From JB111 sp049856175 (GTDB lineage Bacteria; Actinomycetota; Actinomycetes; Actinomycetales; Actinomycetaceae), in contig NZ_JBNDNA010000010.1 of the NCBI RefSeq assembly GCF_049856175.1, forward strand, positions 62,001 to 126,000: a stretch of DNA of 64,000 nucleotides. Direction: 5' to 3'. Below the pieces are notes generated by a model. The model saw only the letters and a program-made list of their open reading frames with translations, made no database searches and was not told the DNA's origin. This document shows positions 7,713-16,654 of this stretch, one piece after another; positions within the stretch are counted from its first letter, which is position 1, and each line of letters starts with the position of its first letter. Position numbers and translations under genes: made by a program.

Positions 7713-8558
7713 ATGCGATCAGACGTCGATGTGCTGATGATTACCTACAATAGCCCGGAGCATGTTCGGCGGACCCTGCCCCATCTGCTCGATACGTGCG
7801 ACGAGAGTACCCGCGTGTGGCTCTGGCACAACGGGGACCACGAGGAGACGCTCGAGGTGGTGCGGTCGTTCGCCGCCGACCCGCGGGTCCACCGTTTCCA
7901 CCACAGCCGCGAGAACGTCCGGCTCCGCCCGCCGACCAACTGGCTGTGGCAGGAGAGCGACGGAGCCTTCGTCTCGAAGGTCGACGACGACTGCATGCCC
8001 GAGCCGGGGTGGATCCAGCAGCTGCGGGACGCCCATCGTGCCGACCCGCAGTTCGGGGCGATCGGCTGCTGGCGCTTCCGGGACGAGGACTTCGTGCCGG
8101 AGCTGGCCGAGCGCAAGATCCAGACGTTCGCTTCAGGTGTCAGCCTGCTGCGCAACCACTGGGTCCAGGGCAGCGGCTACCTGCTGCCCCGTGCGCTCGT
8201 CGAGCGGCACGGTCCGATCAGGGACGGCCAGTCCTTCACCCGTTACTGCATCGAGCTCGCGAGGCACGGCGCCGTCAACGGCTGGCTCTACCCCTTCGTC
8301 CGGGAGGAGAACCTGGACGACCCCCGCTCGCCGCACACCCTCTTCCCCGACGACGAGAGCTTCCACCGTCGCATGCCACTGACCGCGCAGGCGCTCGGCA
8401 TCTCCACGGTGGCGGAGTGGGCCCAGCAGGAGCACGAGTCGGCTGTCGCTGTCCAGGCCGCGTCGCTGGACTTGCGGGAGTACTCGGGGTGGCGGTTCAG
8501 GCGGCGCAACCTCGTCAAGCGGGTGCAACGACGGCTGCGGGGCCGGGGGTCGTGGTGA
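7713..8558 (+). CDS. Glycosyltransferase family 2
   Basis: A 281-residue family 2 glycosyltransferase. It starts SDVDVLMITYNSPEHVRR and has SKVDDDCMPEPGW, where DDD is the metal/nucleotide-sugar motif near residues 92-94. No transmembrane helix is evident; the C-terminus is strongly basic (RRRNLVKRVQRRLRGRG), a common way for such enzymes to bind the membrane. ATG 7713 follows GAGAGGG in the second copy of the 46-bp duplication; the in-frame ATG at 7665 has no ribosome site. It is divergent from the chain-length/polymerase operon, and the duplicated spacer could drive both. The acceptor and donor sugars are unknown. Confidence 0.82.
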   Translation: MRSDVDVLMITYNSPEHVRRTLPHLLDTCDESTRVWLWHNGDHEETLEVVRSFAADPRVHRFHHSRENVRLRPPTNWLWQESDGAFVSKVDDDCMPEPGWIQQLRDAHRADPQFGAIGCWRFRDEDFVPELAERKIQTFASGVSLLRNHWVQGSGYLLPRALVERHGPIRDGQSFTRYCIELARHGAVNGWLYPFVREENLDDPRSPHTLFPDDESFHRRMPLTAQALGISTVAEWAQQEHESAVAVQAASLDLREYSGWRFRRRNLVKRVQRRLRGRGSW

Positions 8559-8598
8559 CCGGCCAGGCGTAGCCGCGGGGGTGGGCGGCCGCGCCCGT

Positions 8599-8629
8599 CC
8601 GGGCCGGTCGGCTCCGCCGCGGGGCCCGG
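8599..8629. terminator. GC-rich hairpin between convergent genes
   Basis: CCGGGCC (8599-8605) pairs with GGCCCGG (8623-8629) around a 17-base loop. It sits in the 71-base gap between two convergent genes and has no T-run. Confidence 0.45.
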
Positions 8630-10453
8630 TCAGCTCTGCCGACCGCCCGACAGCCGGGTCACCTCCTGGTAGAAGGCGCTGCTGGACGCCAGGACCGAGG
8701 GCGCGTCCATGCTCTGCAACCGGCCGTCGACGAGGACCATCACCCGGTCGCACATCGACAGTGCCGAGGGGCGGTGGCTGACCAGGATGATCGTCACCGA
8801 CCCGCGCAGCTGGCTCAGCGAGTCGTTGACCAGGGCCTCGGACCGCACGTCCAGCGCGCTGGTCGCCTCGTCCAGGATCAGCACCTCGGGCGATCCGGCC
8901 AGGGCGCGGGCCAGGCACAGCCGCTGACGCTGACCGCCGGAGACGGCGGAGGCGCGCTGGCCCACCACGGTGTCGTAGCCCTGCGGCCAGGACATGATCT
9001 CCTCGTGGATGTTGGCCCGTGCGGCGGCCGCCTCGACGTCCTCGGTGGTCAGGTGCGGGCGGAAGAAGCGGATGTTGTCCGCGACCGTCCCCCAGACGAG
9101 CTGGGGGGCCTGGGGCACGTAGGCCACCCGCTGCCGCCACTGGTCGCGCCGGAAGTCGCGCACGTCGGTCCCGTTGACCTCGACCCGACCGCCGGTGGGC
9201 TCGCGCAGCCGCAGCAGGAGCTGCACGACGGTCGACTTCCCGGCCCCGGAGGGTCCGGCGACGCCGATGGCCTCGCCGCGGCCCGCGGTGAAGCTGAGGT
9301 CGGTCAGCGTGGGCCGGTCGGACCGGTAGCTGTGGTGCACCTGGTCGAACCCGATCGTGCGGATCTCGGGCAGGTCGTTCTCGCCGTCCTGCTGGGGGTT
9401 CGCCTCGTACCTGTGCAGCGCCCGGGCGAGCCGCTCCATGAAGGGGATGCGTTCGTCGAGGCTGGTGACCGCGGTCTGGACCTGCTGCGCGTAGGTGAGC
9501 GTGCGGAACAGGATGAGCACGACGGCCCCGAGGGTGGCGATCTGCCCCACCCCGGTCAGGGAGACGGCGAAAAGCGCCAGGATGAGCAGGAGCAGGGCCG
9601 CGCTCTGGAAGACCGCGGGCACCGCCGCGGACAGGAACCGGGTGCGCAGCAGGGGCCGGCGCACGTTGTCGATCGTCTCGTAGACCCCGGACCGGTAGGT
9701 GTCCGAGGCGCCGAAGACCTCGGTCTCCTCGGCCACGAGGACGATCTCCTGGACGCCCTTCGAGTACTCGATGTTCTCCCCGCTGAGCGCCTTGGCGTGC
9801 CGCCTCAGCCGGCGCGCCAGCGGGCGCAGGGCGAGGAAGAGGACCAGGGAGCTCGCACTGAGGGCGAGGGCCGCGGTCAGGTTGAGGACCAGGGCGGAGA
9901 CCAGCATCGTGCCGAAGGTGAACAGCGCCGAGAAGCCGTTGCCGATGTTGACGATGGCCAGGCTGGTCGAGGTGATGTGGGCGTTCATCAACGACTGGAA
10001 GTGCCCGTCACGCTCCGACGCCTTGATCGGCCAGGCAGCCTGGGTGAACGCGTCGAACAGCCGGCGTCGCAGGTCGGCGGTCGCGTTGGCCCCGAGCCGG
10101 GCGGGGATGTAGGCCAGCAGCAGCTGCAGCCCGGCGCGCACCAGCGCCAGCCCCACGCCGGCGAGCAACGTGACCTCGACGCCCGACGAGAGCGTGATCG
10201 GCCCGAGGCCGAGCGTGACCTCGGACTCGCCGGTGGACAGCGCCGCCGCCACCGCGGCGATGAGAGCGAGGAGGCCCGCCTCGCTGAGCCCGGCCAGCAC
10301 CGACACGGCGACCAGGGCCGTGAGCAGGAGCCCGGACCCACGGAAGAAGGGCGACAGCTCACGCCACGCACGTCGGGCGCGCCGCGCCACGACGAGCCGC
10401 CCGCCGCCGCCCCGGTCCGAGGGCTGCGCAGGTTGTGGGGGAGAGCTCGTCAC
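8630..10453 (-). CDS. ABC exporter with fused membrane and ATPase domains (possible glycolipid flippase)
   Basis: A 607-residue ABC half-transporter. Residues from about 30 to 330 form six transmembrane helices of the type IV exporter fold. The rest is the nucleotide-binding domain with Walker A GPSGAGKST, Q-loop VPQAP, signature SGGQRQR, Walker B VLILDEATSALD and switch VSHRPS. In glycan clusters a homodimeric exporter of this layout (PglK is the classic case) flips the lipid-linked oligosaccharide across the membrane. No MOP-type Wzx flippase is visible in this window, so that role is plausible here, though general lipid or drug export cannot be excluded. The start is GTG 10453 with AGGAGG just upstream. 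It is divergent from the multidomain gene at 10608. Confidence 0.88.
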   Translation of the reverse strand: MTSSPPQPAQPSDRGGGGRLVVARRARRAWRELSPFFRGSGLLLTALVAVSVLAGLSEAGLLALIAAVAAALSTGESEVTLGLGPITLSSGVEVTLLAGVGLALVRAGLQLLLAYIPARLGANATADLRRRLFDAFTQAAWPIKASERDGHFQSLMNAHITSTSLAIVNIGNGFSALFTFGTMLVSALVLNLTAALALSASSLVLFLALRPLARRLRRHAKALSGENIEYSKGVQEIVLVAEETEVFGASDTYRSGVYETIDNVRRPLLRTRFLSAAVPAVFQSAALLLLILALFAVSLTGVGQIATLGAVVLILFRTLTYAQQVQTAVTSLDERIPFMERLARALHRYEANPQQDGENDLPEIRTIGFDQVHHSYRSDRPTLTDLSFTAGRGEAIGVAGPSGAGKSTVVQLLLRLREPTGGRVEVNGTDVRDFRRDQWRQRVAYVPQAPQLVWGTVADNIRFFRPHLTTEDVEAAAARANIHEEIMSWPQGYDTVVGQRASAVSGGQRQRLCLARALAGSPEVLILDEATSALDVRSEALVNDSLSQLRGSVTIILVSHRPSALSMCDRVMVLVDGRLQSMDAPSVLASSSAFYQEVTRLSGGRQS

Positions 10454-10595
10454 GGGGTGCCTCCTGGGGGGACGGAACGCCCATCGGAAGGTGAGCGTAG
10501 CCCTCCCGCCACCTCCGGGCGGCCGTCCCGGCCGGACGCTCCCGCCTGACGCCGCGTGAACGCCGCAAGGGCCTCTCGAGGGTGGTCGGCTGTCG

Positions 10596-10607
10596 TAGAG
10601 TGCGTCC
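10596..10607 (+). promoter_or_regulatory. Leaderless-type -10 before the multidomain kinase-like gene
   Basis: TAGAGT (10596-10601) ends six bases before GTG 10608 and there is no Shine-Dalgarno site. The same TAGAGT-N6-start arrangement precedes the SARP gene. Confidence 0.5.
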
Positions 10608-12896
10608 GTGACGCTCGAGCGGCTCGTGACGCCGGCGTCCCGGGTGCTGGACGTCGGGGTCCATGACGAAGGAGTCGCGGACGCCCTCGCCGCCGTCGGG
10701 GCGCATCGCTACCTCGGACTGGTGCTGCCGCAGGACCAGGCCTTCCTCGACGACGTCCCCGACCGGTACGCCGGTCGCTTCCATCGTGTCGTCGCGCCGG
10801 AGCAGGCCTTCCGCCACGACACCGACCTGCTGATCCTGCGGGCACCCGTCGCCCGTGCGGTGTGGGGCCTGAGGGACCTCTCCCACGTGGGTCGGATCGC
10901 CGTCGAGCTGACCTCGCCGTCGGCCCGGGTGGAGACCTGGGGTGCGCTCGCCGTTTCGCGGCTCCTGCGCCGGGTGCGCCTGCTGGGGGTCCGCACGTGC
11001 GGGGAGAGCCGGTTCCTGGTCTACGAGGCCCAGCCGGTCCGACGGCCCCGACCACGGCACTACCTCTCCGAGGCCGTCGGCGTGCCCGGGCTCATCCGGC
11101 GGCTTCAGCAGGAGGGGCTGGACTATGTCGTCCTGCGCTGGTTCGACCAGCTGCCGGACCTGGCCCCGGGCGAGGACCTCGACCTGATGGTCGCGGACCG
11201 GCACCTGCACCGGCTGCACGAGATCCTCGCCGAGGAGCCCGGCACCATCCCGGTCGACATCTACAGCGAGACCGGCCTGGAGGGGGCCGACTACCGGGGG
11301 ATGGCCTACTACCCGCCCCGGCTGGCCACGCGGATGCTGGAACGGGCGGACACGCACGTCAGCGGGGCGAGGGTGCCGTCCGCGGAGGATCACCTCCACT
11401 CGCTGGCCTACCACGCGGTCTACCACAAGGGCCCCGCCTCGGGCCTGGCCTCCGCGCTCGTCGCCCAGGAGCCGCGGCCCGACCACGACTACGCGGCGAC
11501 GCTCGCAGAGGTCGCGGCCTCCCTCGGCCGGGACTTCCCCACGGGGCTGGAGGACGTGGACGCGGTGCTCGAGGAGCAGGGTTGGCGGCCACCGCTGGAC
11601 ACGCTGCGCAGGCTCGCCGAGGACAATCCCTGGGTCCGGCGGCGGTTCTTCCCCACGGCCGACCAGCAGCCGGCGGAGCTGCCGGAGCCGACGGTGTTCT
11701 TCGTCCGTGAGCGCACGCTCTCGGTCCTGGACGAGGCCGAGGTGCTCGGTGTGATCGAGTCCCTGGAGTTCGAGATCCTCGCGGTGCGCGAGCTGTCCGG
11801 GGCGGCCCGTCAGGCCTCGGTGGAGCTGGTGCGCGGGGGGAACTGGGGGCGCGGGCCCTACCCCCTCAGCGGCGGGGACCCGGTCCTCGTCGTCGTCGCC
11901 GTGCACTACGGCCCCCGACCGCCGAACAGCTCGCTGCTGGCGCGGTACCCACGGCTGACCAACGGCGACGTGCTGCAGGTCAAGGTCGACATGCGGGAGC
12001 TGGTGGAGGCGCGCGTCGGTGCCGCGCAGTCGTTCAACCCCGTGCACTCCTCGGACGACGAGTTCGAGACCTGGGAGTACCTCTCCCTCGCCCTGCCCGA
12101 GGAGACGGCCGAGCTCAGGGCGCAGGTGGCCCGCCGCCGCGACGACTACCGGACTGGCGTGCCGGTGGTGGATGTGCTGCGTCGAGGGCGCCGCGCGAAG
12201 GTGGAGGTGGTCGAGCGTGAGGACGGCCGGCGGGTGCTGCGCAAGACCTTCGCCCCGCACGGAGCGCGACACCTGGAGCGCGAGGTCGCGACCATGCGCG
12301 AGCTGGGCCCGGTGGTCGCCGCCGTCCCCACCCTGCTGGACGTCGGCCCCAACTGGTTCGAGACCGAGCTGTTCGACAACGGCCTCGCCGACCTGCCGGA
12401 CCGTCCGGACGGCCGGCTCGTGCCGCTGCGGGTCGCCCACGACATGATGCGGGTGCTCCGCGAGGTCCACGCGCGCGGCTTCGACCTGATCGATGCGAAG
12501 CCGCAGAACTTCCTCCTCGAACCCGGCGGCGAGCTGCGGCTCGTCGACTACGAGTTCAGCCACCGCTACGACGGGCAGGCTCCCGACTTCGACCAGATCT
12601 ACGGCTTCGTCGGACCGCCGCAGGACTTCACCGGTGACGTGCCCGTCGGCGAGATGTCCTACGAAGCCGGCTGGCAGCCGTTCCTCGGCCTGCCCCGGGC
12701 CTCCCTGCTGGGCGACCCGACCTGGCGCCAGCACCTGCACCGTGCCACCTTCCGTGCCCGACGTCTGACCCGGCTGCCGGTCAGGGTGGCGTCCACCGGG
12801 CTGCGTCGGGGGCGGTCGTGGCTGGGGGCCGGGCGGGCCCGGGCCGGGGCCTCCTACCGCCGGTGGGCCCGCGAGCGGGCCAGGGGCGCGCTGTGA
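10608..12896 (+). CDS. Multidomain protein: nucleotidyltransferase-like, NDP-kinase-like and kinase-like regions
   Basis: A 762-residue soluble protein I cannot assign to a characterised family. Residues 1-145 look like a degenerate Rossmann domain (SRVLDVGVHD). At 165-285, LDYVVLRWFDQLP then GEDLDLMV (Asp190, Asp192) resembles a nucleotidyltransferase fold. Residues 361-495 echo nucleoside diphosphate kinase: VFFVRERTLSVLDEAEVLG, FEILAVREL, and FNPVHSSDDEFE, where His480 fits the place of the phospho-histidine in the NDPK motif NxIHGSD. Residues 528-690 look like a kinase: Lys546, Glu559, DLIDAKPQNFLL as catalytic loop and LVDYEFS as DFG-like motif. I infer phosphoryl or nucleotidyl transfer on a glycan precursor. 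It overlaps the next glycosyltransferase by four bases (GTGA), so the genes are co-translated. Confidence 0.75.
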   Translation: MTLERLVTPASRVLDVGVHDEGVADALAAVGAHRYLGLVLPQDQAFLDDVPDRYAGRFHRVVAPEQAFRHDTDLLILRAPVARAVWGLRDLSHVGRIAVELTSPSARVETWGALAVSRLLRRVRLLGVRTCGESRFLVYEAQPVRRPRPRHYLSEAVGVPGLIRRLQQEGLDYVVLRWFDQLPDLAPGEDLDLMVADRHLHRLHEILAEEPGTIPVDIYSETGLEGADYRGMAYYPPRLATRMLERADTHVSGARVPSAEDHLHSLAYHAVYHKGPASGLASALVAQEPRPDHDYAATLAEVAASLGRDFPTGLEDVDAVLEEQGWRPPLDTLRRLAEDNPWVRRRFFPTADQQPAELPEPTVFFVRERTLSVLDEAEVLGVIESLEFEILAVRELSGAARQASVELVRGGNWGRGPYPLSGGDPVLVVVAVHYGPRPPNSSLLARYPRLTNGDVLQVKVDMRELVEARVGAAQSFNPVHSSDDEFETWEYLSLALPEETAELRAQVARRRDDYRTGVPVVDVLRRGRRAKVEVVEREDGRRVLRKTFAPHGARHLEREVATMRELGPVVAAVPTLLDVGPNWFETELFDNGLADLPDRPDGRLVPLRVAHDMMRVLREVHARGFDLIDAKPQNFLLEPGGELRLVDYEFSHRYDGQAPDFDQIYGFVGPPQDFTGDVPVGEMSYEAGWQPFLGLPRASLLGDPTWRQHLHRATFRARRLTRLPVRVASTGLRRGRSWLGAGRARAGASYRRWARERARGAL

Positions 12897-13819
12897 GCGC
12901 CCGGCTCGACGTCGTCATCGTCACCTACCGCAGCGCGGACGACATCCGTACCTGCCTGGCGTCGGTCGAGCCCGCCCTGGAGAGGTTCCCGGACGCCCGC
13001 ATCATCGTCGTGGACAACGGGTCCGACGACGACGTCGCGGACGCCGTCTCCGGGATCTCGGACCGGCTGACCCTGATCCTGCGGGACGACAACGACGGCT
13101 TCGCCGTGGGCTGCCACGCCGGGGCCGAGGCGTCGACGGCGTCCGCCCTGCTCTTCCTCAACCCCGACGCGGTCGTGGACGCTTCCGCGATCGACACCCT
13201 GGTCCGGACGTCCGACAGCCATCCGGGGGCCGGCATCGTCGGGGGGAGGTCCGTGCTGCCGGACGGCGGGACGGACCACCAGTCCTGGATGGGACGGCCG
13301 ACGATGTGGTCGGCTCTGTGCTTCGCCTCCGGTGCGTCGAGCGTCTTTCCCGGCTCCCGTGTCCTCGACCCCGAGTCCGGCCGCGACTGGCTGGAGACCT
13401 CTCGGGCGGTCCCCGTCGTCAGCGGCGGGATGATGCTCGTGGAGCGCGAGGTGTGGGACGCGCTGGACGGCTTCGACCGGAGCTACTTCCTCTACGGCGA
13501 GGACGTCGACCTCTGCCTGCGGGCCCGCCGGGCGGGCTGGTCGCCCCGGGTCACGCGGGAGGCGATCTACAGCCACGAGGTCGGTTCCTCCTCGGCCGGC
13601 TCCAACCGCCTCCCCCTCGTCCTGCGCGGACGGGCGACCACCTACCGCCGGCACTACCCCCGCCCCCTCGGGGCGCTGGCCGCACAGCTGCTGGTCGCCG
13701 GCACCGGCCTGCGCGCCGTGGGGGCGAGGTTCCGTCCCGCCGGTGGTCGGCGAGCTCATCCCGCGCAGCACTGGCAGGAGAGCTGGCGACGTCGTCGAGA
13801 ATGGCGAGAGGGCTGGTGA
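12893..13819 (+). CDS. Glycosyltransferase family 2 (rhamnosyltransferase-like)
   Basis: A 308-residue family 2 enzyme. LDVVIVTYRSADDIRTCL opens it, VVDNGSDDDV follows, and LLFLNPDAVV holds the metal-binding region where NPD replaces DxD, as in rhamnosyltransferase-like (WbbL) members. The lower half has VSGGMMLVEREVWDALDGFD and YFLYGEDVDLCLRARRAGW, the acceptor-side motif of that subgroup. GTG 12893 overlaps the stop of the multidomain gene (GTGA). A rhamnosyl donor is suggested by similarity only. It is the second gene of a three-gene run, followed two bases later by another family 2 enzyme. Confidence 0.87.
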   Translation: MSARLDVVIVTYRSADDIRTCLASVEPALERFPDARIIVVDNGSDDDVADAVSGISDRLTLILRDDNDGFAVGCHAGAEASTASALLFLNPDAVVDASAIDTLVRTSDSHPGAGIVGGRSVLPDGGTDHQSWMGRPTMWSALCFASGASSVFPGSRVLDPESGRDWLETSRAVPVVSGGMMLVEREVWDALDGFDRSYFLYGEDVDLCLRARRAGWSPRVTREAIYSHEVGSSSAGSNRLPLVLRGRATTYRRHYPRPLGALAAQLLVAGTGLRAVGARFRPAGGRRAHPAQHWQESWRRRREWREGW

Positions 13820-13821
13820 GC

Positions 13822-14730
13822 ATGAGTACGCACCCGACCGTGAGCGTGGTCGTTCCCGTCTACAACGACGTCCCGGCCCTGCGTCGCTGCCTGGCGGCGC
13901 TGCAGCGTCAGGACTACCCCGCCGACCGCGTCCAGGTGCTGGTGGTCGACAACGCCTCGAGCGAGGACGTGTCCGCCGCCGTGCCGGAGGACCCCCGGTT
14001 CCGGCTGCTCCACGAGGCCCGCCGTGGCTCCTACGCCGCGCGCAACACCGGGGTGCTCGAGGCGACCGGCGAGGTCCTCGCCTTCACCGACAGCGACTGC
14101 GTGCCCCGCCCCGACTGGCTGCGTCTCGGCGTCGCAGCGCTGCACGCCGATCCCCGCCCCGACGCGATCGGAGGCGCCATCGAGATCTTCTTCCCGCACG
14201 GGCCGCACCGGCGCACCGGTCCGGAGCACTTCGAGGCCCACAACGAGTTCCAGCAGCGCAGGTACGTCGAGGAGTGGTCGTTCGCCGCGACCGCCAACGT
14301 GTTCGTCACCCGGGAGGTCTTCGACCGGGTGGGACCCTTCGATGCCAGACTGAAGTCGGGAGGGGACACCGACTGGGGGACCCGCCTGGTCGGCAGCGGT
14401 GGCCGCCTGGTGTTCGCACCGCAGGTGGTGGTGGACCATCCTGCCCGGAGCACCTGGCGGGAGCTGGGGCGCAAGTCGGTACGGGTCGCGAACGGCATCG
14501 CCGACCGGACCCAGCACCTCGGTCGCGGGGCGCTGGCGCGCCGGGCCTGGCGGGAGGCGCGGGGCGGGATGTCGATCTGGCTGCGCGTCTGGGGCGGGTC
14601 CCGACCGGCCCCGACCGACGCCCCGGGCCGGGTGCGGTACGCCGCCGCGTTCAGCTACGTGCGGGCGTTGCGCGTGGGCGTGCACCTGCGGAGGATGGCG
14701 CGCCGGCCCGGGCCACCGGCTCAGAGGTAG
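13822..14730 (+). CDS. Glycosyltransferase family 2
   Basis: A 302-residue family 2 enzyme beginning STHPTVSVVVPVYNDVPALR. It has VVDNASSEDV, AARNTGVLEATGEVLAFTDS with the DSD metal motif near 89-91, and RLKSGGDTDWGTRLVGSG as the catalytic-base region. The C-terminal 90 residues are basic. ATG 13822 follows GCGAGAGGG; GTG 13816, which would overlap the previous stop, is an alternative. It ends the co-transcribed run that begins with the multidomain protein. It stops eight bases short of the convergent gene at 14739, and both gene ends contain the same CAGAGGTAG word. Confidence 0.87.
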   Translation: MSTHPTVSVVVPVYNDVPALRRCLAALQRQDYPADRVQVLVVDNASSEDVSAAVPEDPRFRLLHEARRGSYAARNTGVLEATGEVLAFTDSDCVPRPDWLRLGVAALHADPRPDAIGGAIEIFFPHGPHRRTGPEHFEAHNEFQQRRYVEEWSFAATANVFVTREVFDRVGPFDARLKSGGDTDWGTRLVGSGGRLVFAPQVVVDHPARSTWRELGRKSVRVANGIADRTQHLGRGALARRAWREARGGMSIWLRVWGGSRPAPTDAPGRVRYAAAFSYVRALRVGVHLRRMARRPGPPAQR

Positions 14731-14738
14731 GGCGCGGA

Positions 14739-15596
14739 TCAGAGGTAGAGCACGCGGTGCCGGACGCTGCCGTCGACCCGACCCGCGGCGCCGGCGGCCT
14801 GCTCCACCCACCACCAGCGCAGCCGGGGGGAGAACGGGACCCCGGGGAGCGCGACGGCCAGGCGGGCCCAGCGACCGGCCACCCCGACCAGGCGGGGTTG
14901 CGGCATGCCCTGCGGGCCGTAGTCACGGAACAGGCGCCCGCGGGACTGGTTGGCCTTGAAGGCCTTCACCGCCACCGACCGGAGCGTGGAGCGGTGCCGG
15001 TAGTGGACCACGGCGTCGGGGGCGTAGCCGAGGCTGAACCCCGCCAGCTGCAGCCGCCAGCAGAACTCGGTGTCGTCCGAGCCGTACGTGTAGTCCTCGG
15101 CGAAACCGCCGACCGCCTCGAAGGCGGAGCGACGGACTGCCAGGTTCGCGCTGATCGACCTCGGGAGGAACCCGGCGACGACCGGGAGACGGTCGGGATG
15201 CCGGGGCATGTAGCCGGGCCGCTCGCCGTTGAGCAGGTCGTTCTCGATGCCGCCGCCGACCGCGTCGTGCTGGTCCAGGGCGGCGATCATGGCGCTCACC
15301 CACCCCGGGGACACCTGGTCGTCCGCGTCGCAGAACAGGAGCAGGTCGGCCGAGGCCTCGGCGGCCCCCCGGTTCCGCGCCGCGCTCGTGCCGGGGCGCT
15401 CGGCCGTGACGACCCTCAGCGGGAGGGTGGCGGCGAAGGACTCACAGACCTCGACGGTCTGGTCGGTGGAGCCGTTGTCGACGACGACGACCTCCCAGTC
15501 GGCGTCGATCTCCTGGCGGGCGAGCGCACCGAGCTGCGTGCCGATCGTCCCGGCCTCGTTCAGTGCCGGGATGATCACACTGGCCACAGGGTCCAC
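14739..15596 (-). CDS. Glycosyltransferase family 2
   Basis: A 285-residue family 2 enzyme: ASVIIPALNEAGTIGTQLGA, VVVDNGSTDQTVEVC, TSAARNRGAAEASADLLLFC with the CDADD metal motif near 90-94, and GSDDTEFCWRLQLAGFSLGY for the acceptor side. A hydrophobic, Trp-rich end (LPGVPFSPRLRWWWVEQAA) could contact the membrane. It shares its 119-base upstream region with the divergent lipoprotein gene. Sugar specificity cannot be read. As the fourth family 2 gene it suggests a repeat unit of several sugars. Confidence 0.86.
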   Translation of the reverse strand: MDPVASVIIPALNEAGTIGTQLGALARQEIDADWEVVVVDNGSTDQTVEVCESFAATLPLRVVTAERPGTSAARNRGAAEASADLLLFCDADDQVSPGWVSAMIAALDQHDAVGGGIENDLLNGERPGYMPRHPDRLPVVAGFLPRSISANLAVRRSAFEAVGGFAEDYTYGSDDTEFCWRLQLAGFSLGYAPDAVVHYRHRSTLRSVAVKAFKANQSRGRLFRDYGPQGMPQPRLVGVAGRWARLAVALPGVPFSPRLRWWWVEQAAGAAGRVDGSVRHRVLYL

Positions 15597-15631
15597 GACG
15601 GCGAACGTAGCAGCCTCCGGTCGGCGGACCG

Positions 15632-15660
15632 TTGACCCCGGACTTGCGGCACGCTTGACT
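15632..15660 (+). promoter_or_regulatory. Candidate promoter for the beta-helix lipoprotein
   Basis: TTGACC (15632-15637) and TTGACT (15655-15660) are separated by 17 bases, about 55 bases before the ATG at 15716. The -35 is good; the -10 matches TANNNT only in part. Confidence 0.4.
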
Positions 15661-15715
15661 AGGTGGTAGGTCCAGCGCGTCCGGGCCGACCGAGGTCCGA
15701 CCCCAGGGAGCCGAC

Positions 15716-16615
15716 ATGGCTGCTTCGCATCGACGAACGGGTGGGCTTCTGGCCGTCACCACCGCCCTGTTCCTGGCCGCGTGCTCGTCGTCCGACGCGC
15801 CGGTGGAGCCGCAGGCCGTGCCCGACTCCGCAGAGGACGTCGCTGTCGACGCCGAGCCGGAGATCCCGCCGCCGACGCGGGCCGACTTCCCCGACGAGAC
15901 GACGACCGGTGTGCCCGAGGGGATCGAGCTGGAGGAGTCCGGATCACTCACGATCGACGAGGACGGAGCGGTCGTCGAGGGCCTGGAGATCACGGGGACG
16001 GTGACGGTCGAGGCCGACGACGTGACGATCCGCAACACCCGGATCCTCAACACCGGACACTTCCCGATCCGGGTCTCCGGCGGCAGCAATCTCGTGGTCG
16101 AGGACTCCGAGATCGACGGCCAGGGTCGCGCTGATGCCGCCGTCGCGTTCAGCAGCTACACCCTGCGCCGGGTGCACATCCACAACGTCGCCGAGGGGCC
16201 GCGCATCGCCGGCAGCAACGTGACCATCGAGGACTCGCTCATCCACCAGCTGGTCCAGGTCGGCGACAACCATACCGACGTGATTCAGGTCGTCTCCGGT
16301 AGCGGCATCGTCATCCGGGGCAATGCGCTCGAGGTCTACAACCCGGAGCAGGACGTGCTCGGCAACGCGGCCTTCATGTTCGGGGAGGACGACGGACCGG
16401 TGACCGACTGCCTCGTCGAGGGCAACTACCTCAACGGCGGCAACTACACCGTCAACGGGGGAGGGGGCGGGACCGACGGCGCGGCGTGCACCTTCCGCGA
16501 CAACGTGCTCGGACCGGACCACAACTACGGAGCCGTCGCCAACCTGGGGCCCCAGAGCGACTGGGACGACTCGAACCTCTGGATCGACACCCACGATCCT
16601 GTGCGCGGCGGCTGA
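15716..16615 (+). CDS. Lipoprotein with predicted right-handed parallel beta-helix
   Basis: A 299-residue exported lipoprotein. The signal peptide ends in the lipobox LAAC (Cys23), so it should be anchored to the outer face of the membrane. A Pro/Asp/Glu-rich linker (24-70) follows. From about 75 the chain is full of beta-helix repeats with evenly spaced V/I and N: VEGLEITGTVTVEADDVTIR, NTRILNTGHFPIRVSGGSNL, GSNVTIEDSLIHQ, GSGIVIRGNALEV. This fold is typical of polysaccharide lyases, epimerases and glycan-binding proteins. The sequence around VGDNHTDVIQV has clustered Asp/His that could be a catalytic or metal site, but no family signature is certain. Its place among glycosyltransferase genes suggests that it binds, trims or modifies the exported polymer. 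Confidence 0.72.
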   Translation: MAASHRRTGGLLAVTTALFLAACSSSDAPVEPQAVPDSAEDVAVDAEPEIPPPTRADFPDETTTGVPEGIELEESGSLTIDEDGAVVEGLEITGTVTVEADDVTIRNTRILNTGHFPIRVSGGSNLVVEDSEIDGQGRADAAVAFSSYTLRRVHIHNVAEGPRIAGSNVTIEDSLIHQLVQVGDNHTDVIQVVSGSGIVIRGNALEVYNPEQDVLGNAAFMFGEDDGPVTDCLVEGNYLNGGNYTVNGGGGGTDGAACTFRDNVLGPDHNYGAVANLGPQSDWDDSNLWIDTHDPVRGG

Positions 16616-16643
16616 AGGGCTGCCGCCGGCCGCCCCGGTGCGT

Positions 16644-16649
16644 CACAAT
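16644..16649 (+). promoter_or_regulatory. Leaderless-type -10 before the family 4 glycosyltransferase
   Basis: CACAAT ends five bases before ATG 16655 and no purine-rich ribosome site is present, suggesting that the transcript starts at or near the start codon. Confidence 0.4.
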
Positions 16650-16654
16650 TCCGT

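Noticed and set aside
8581..8629. Rho-independent terminator with T-tract
   Set aside because: The stem is real but there is no T-run on either strand; kept only as a low-confidence hairpin.
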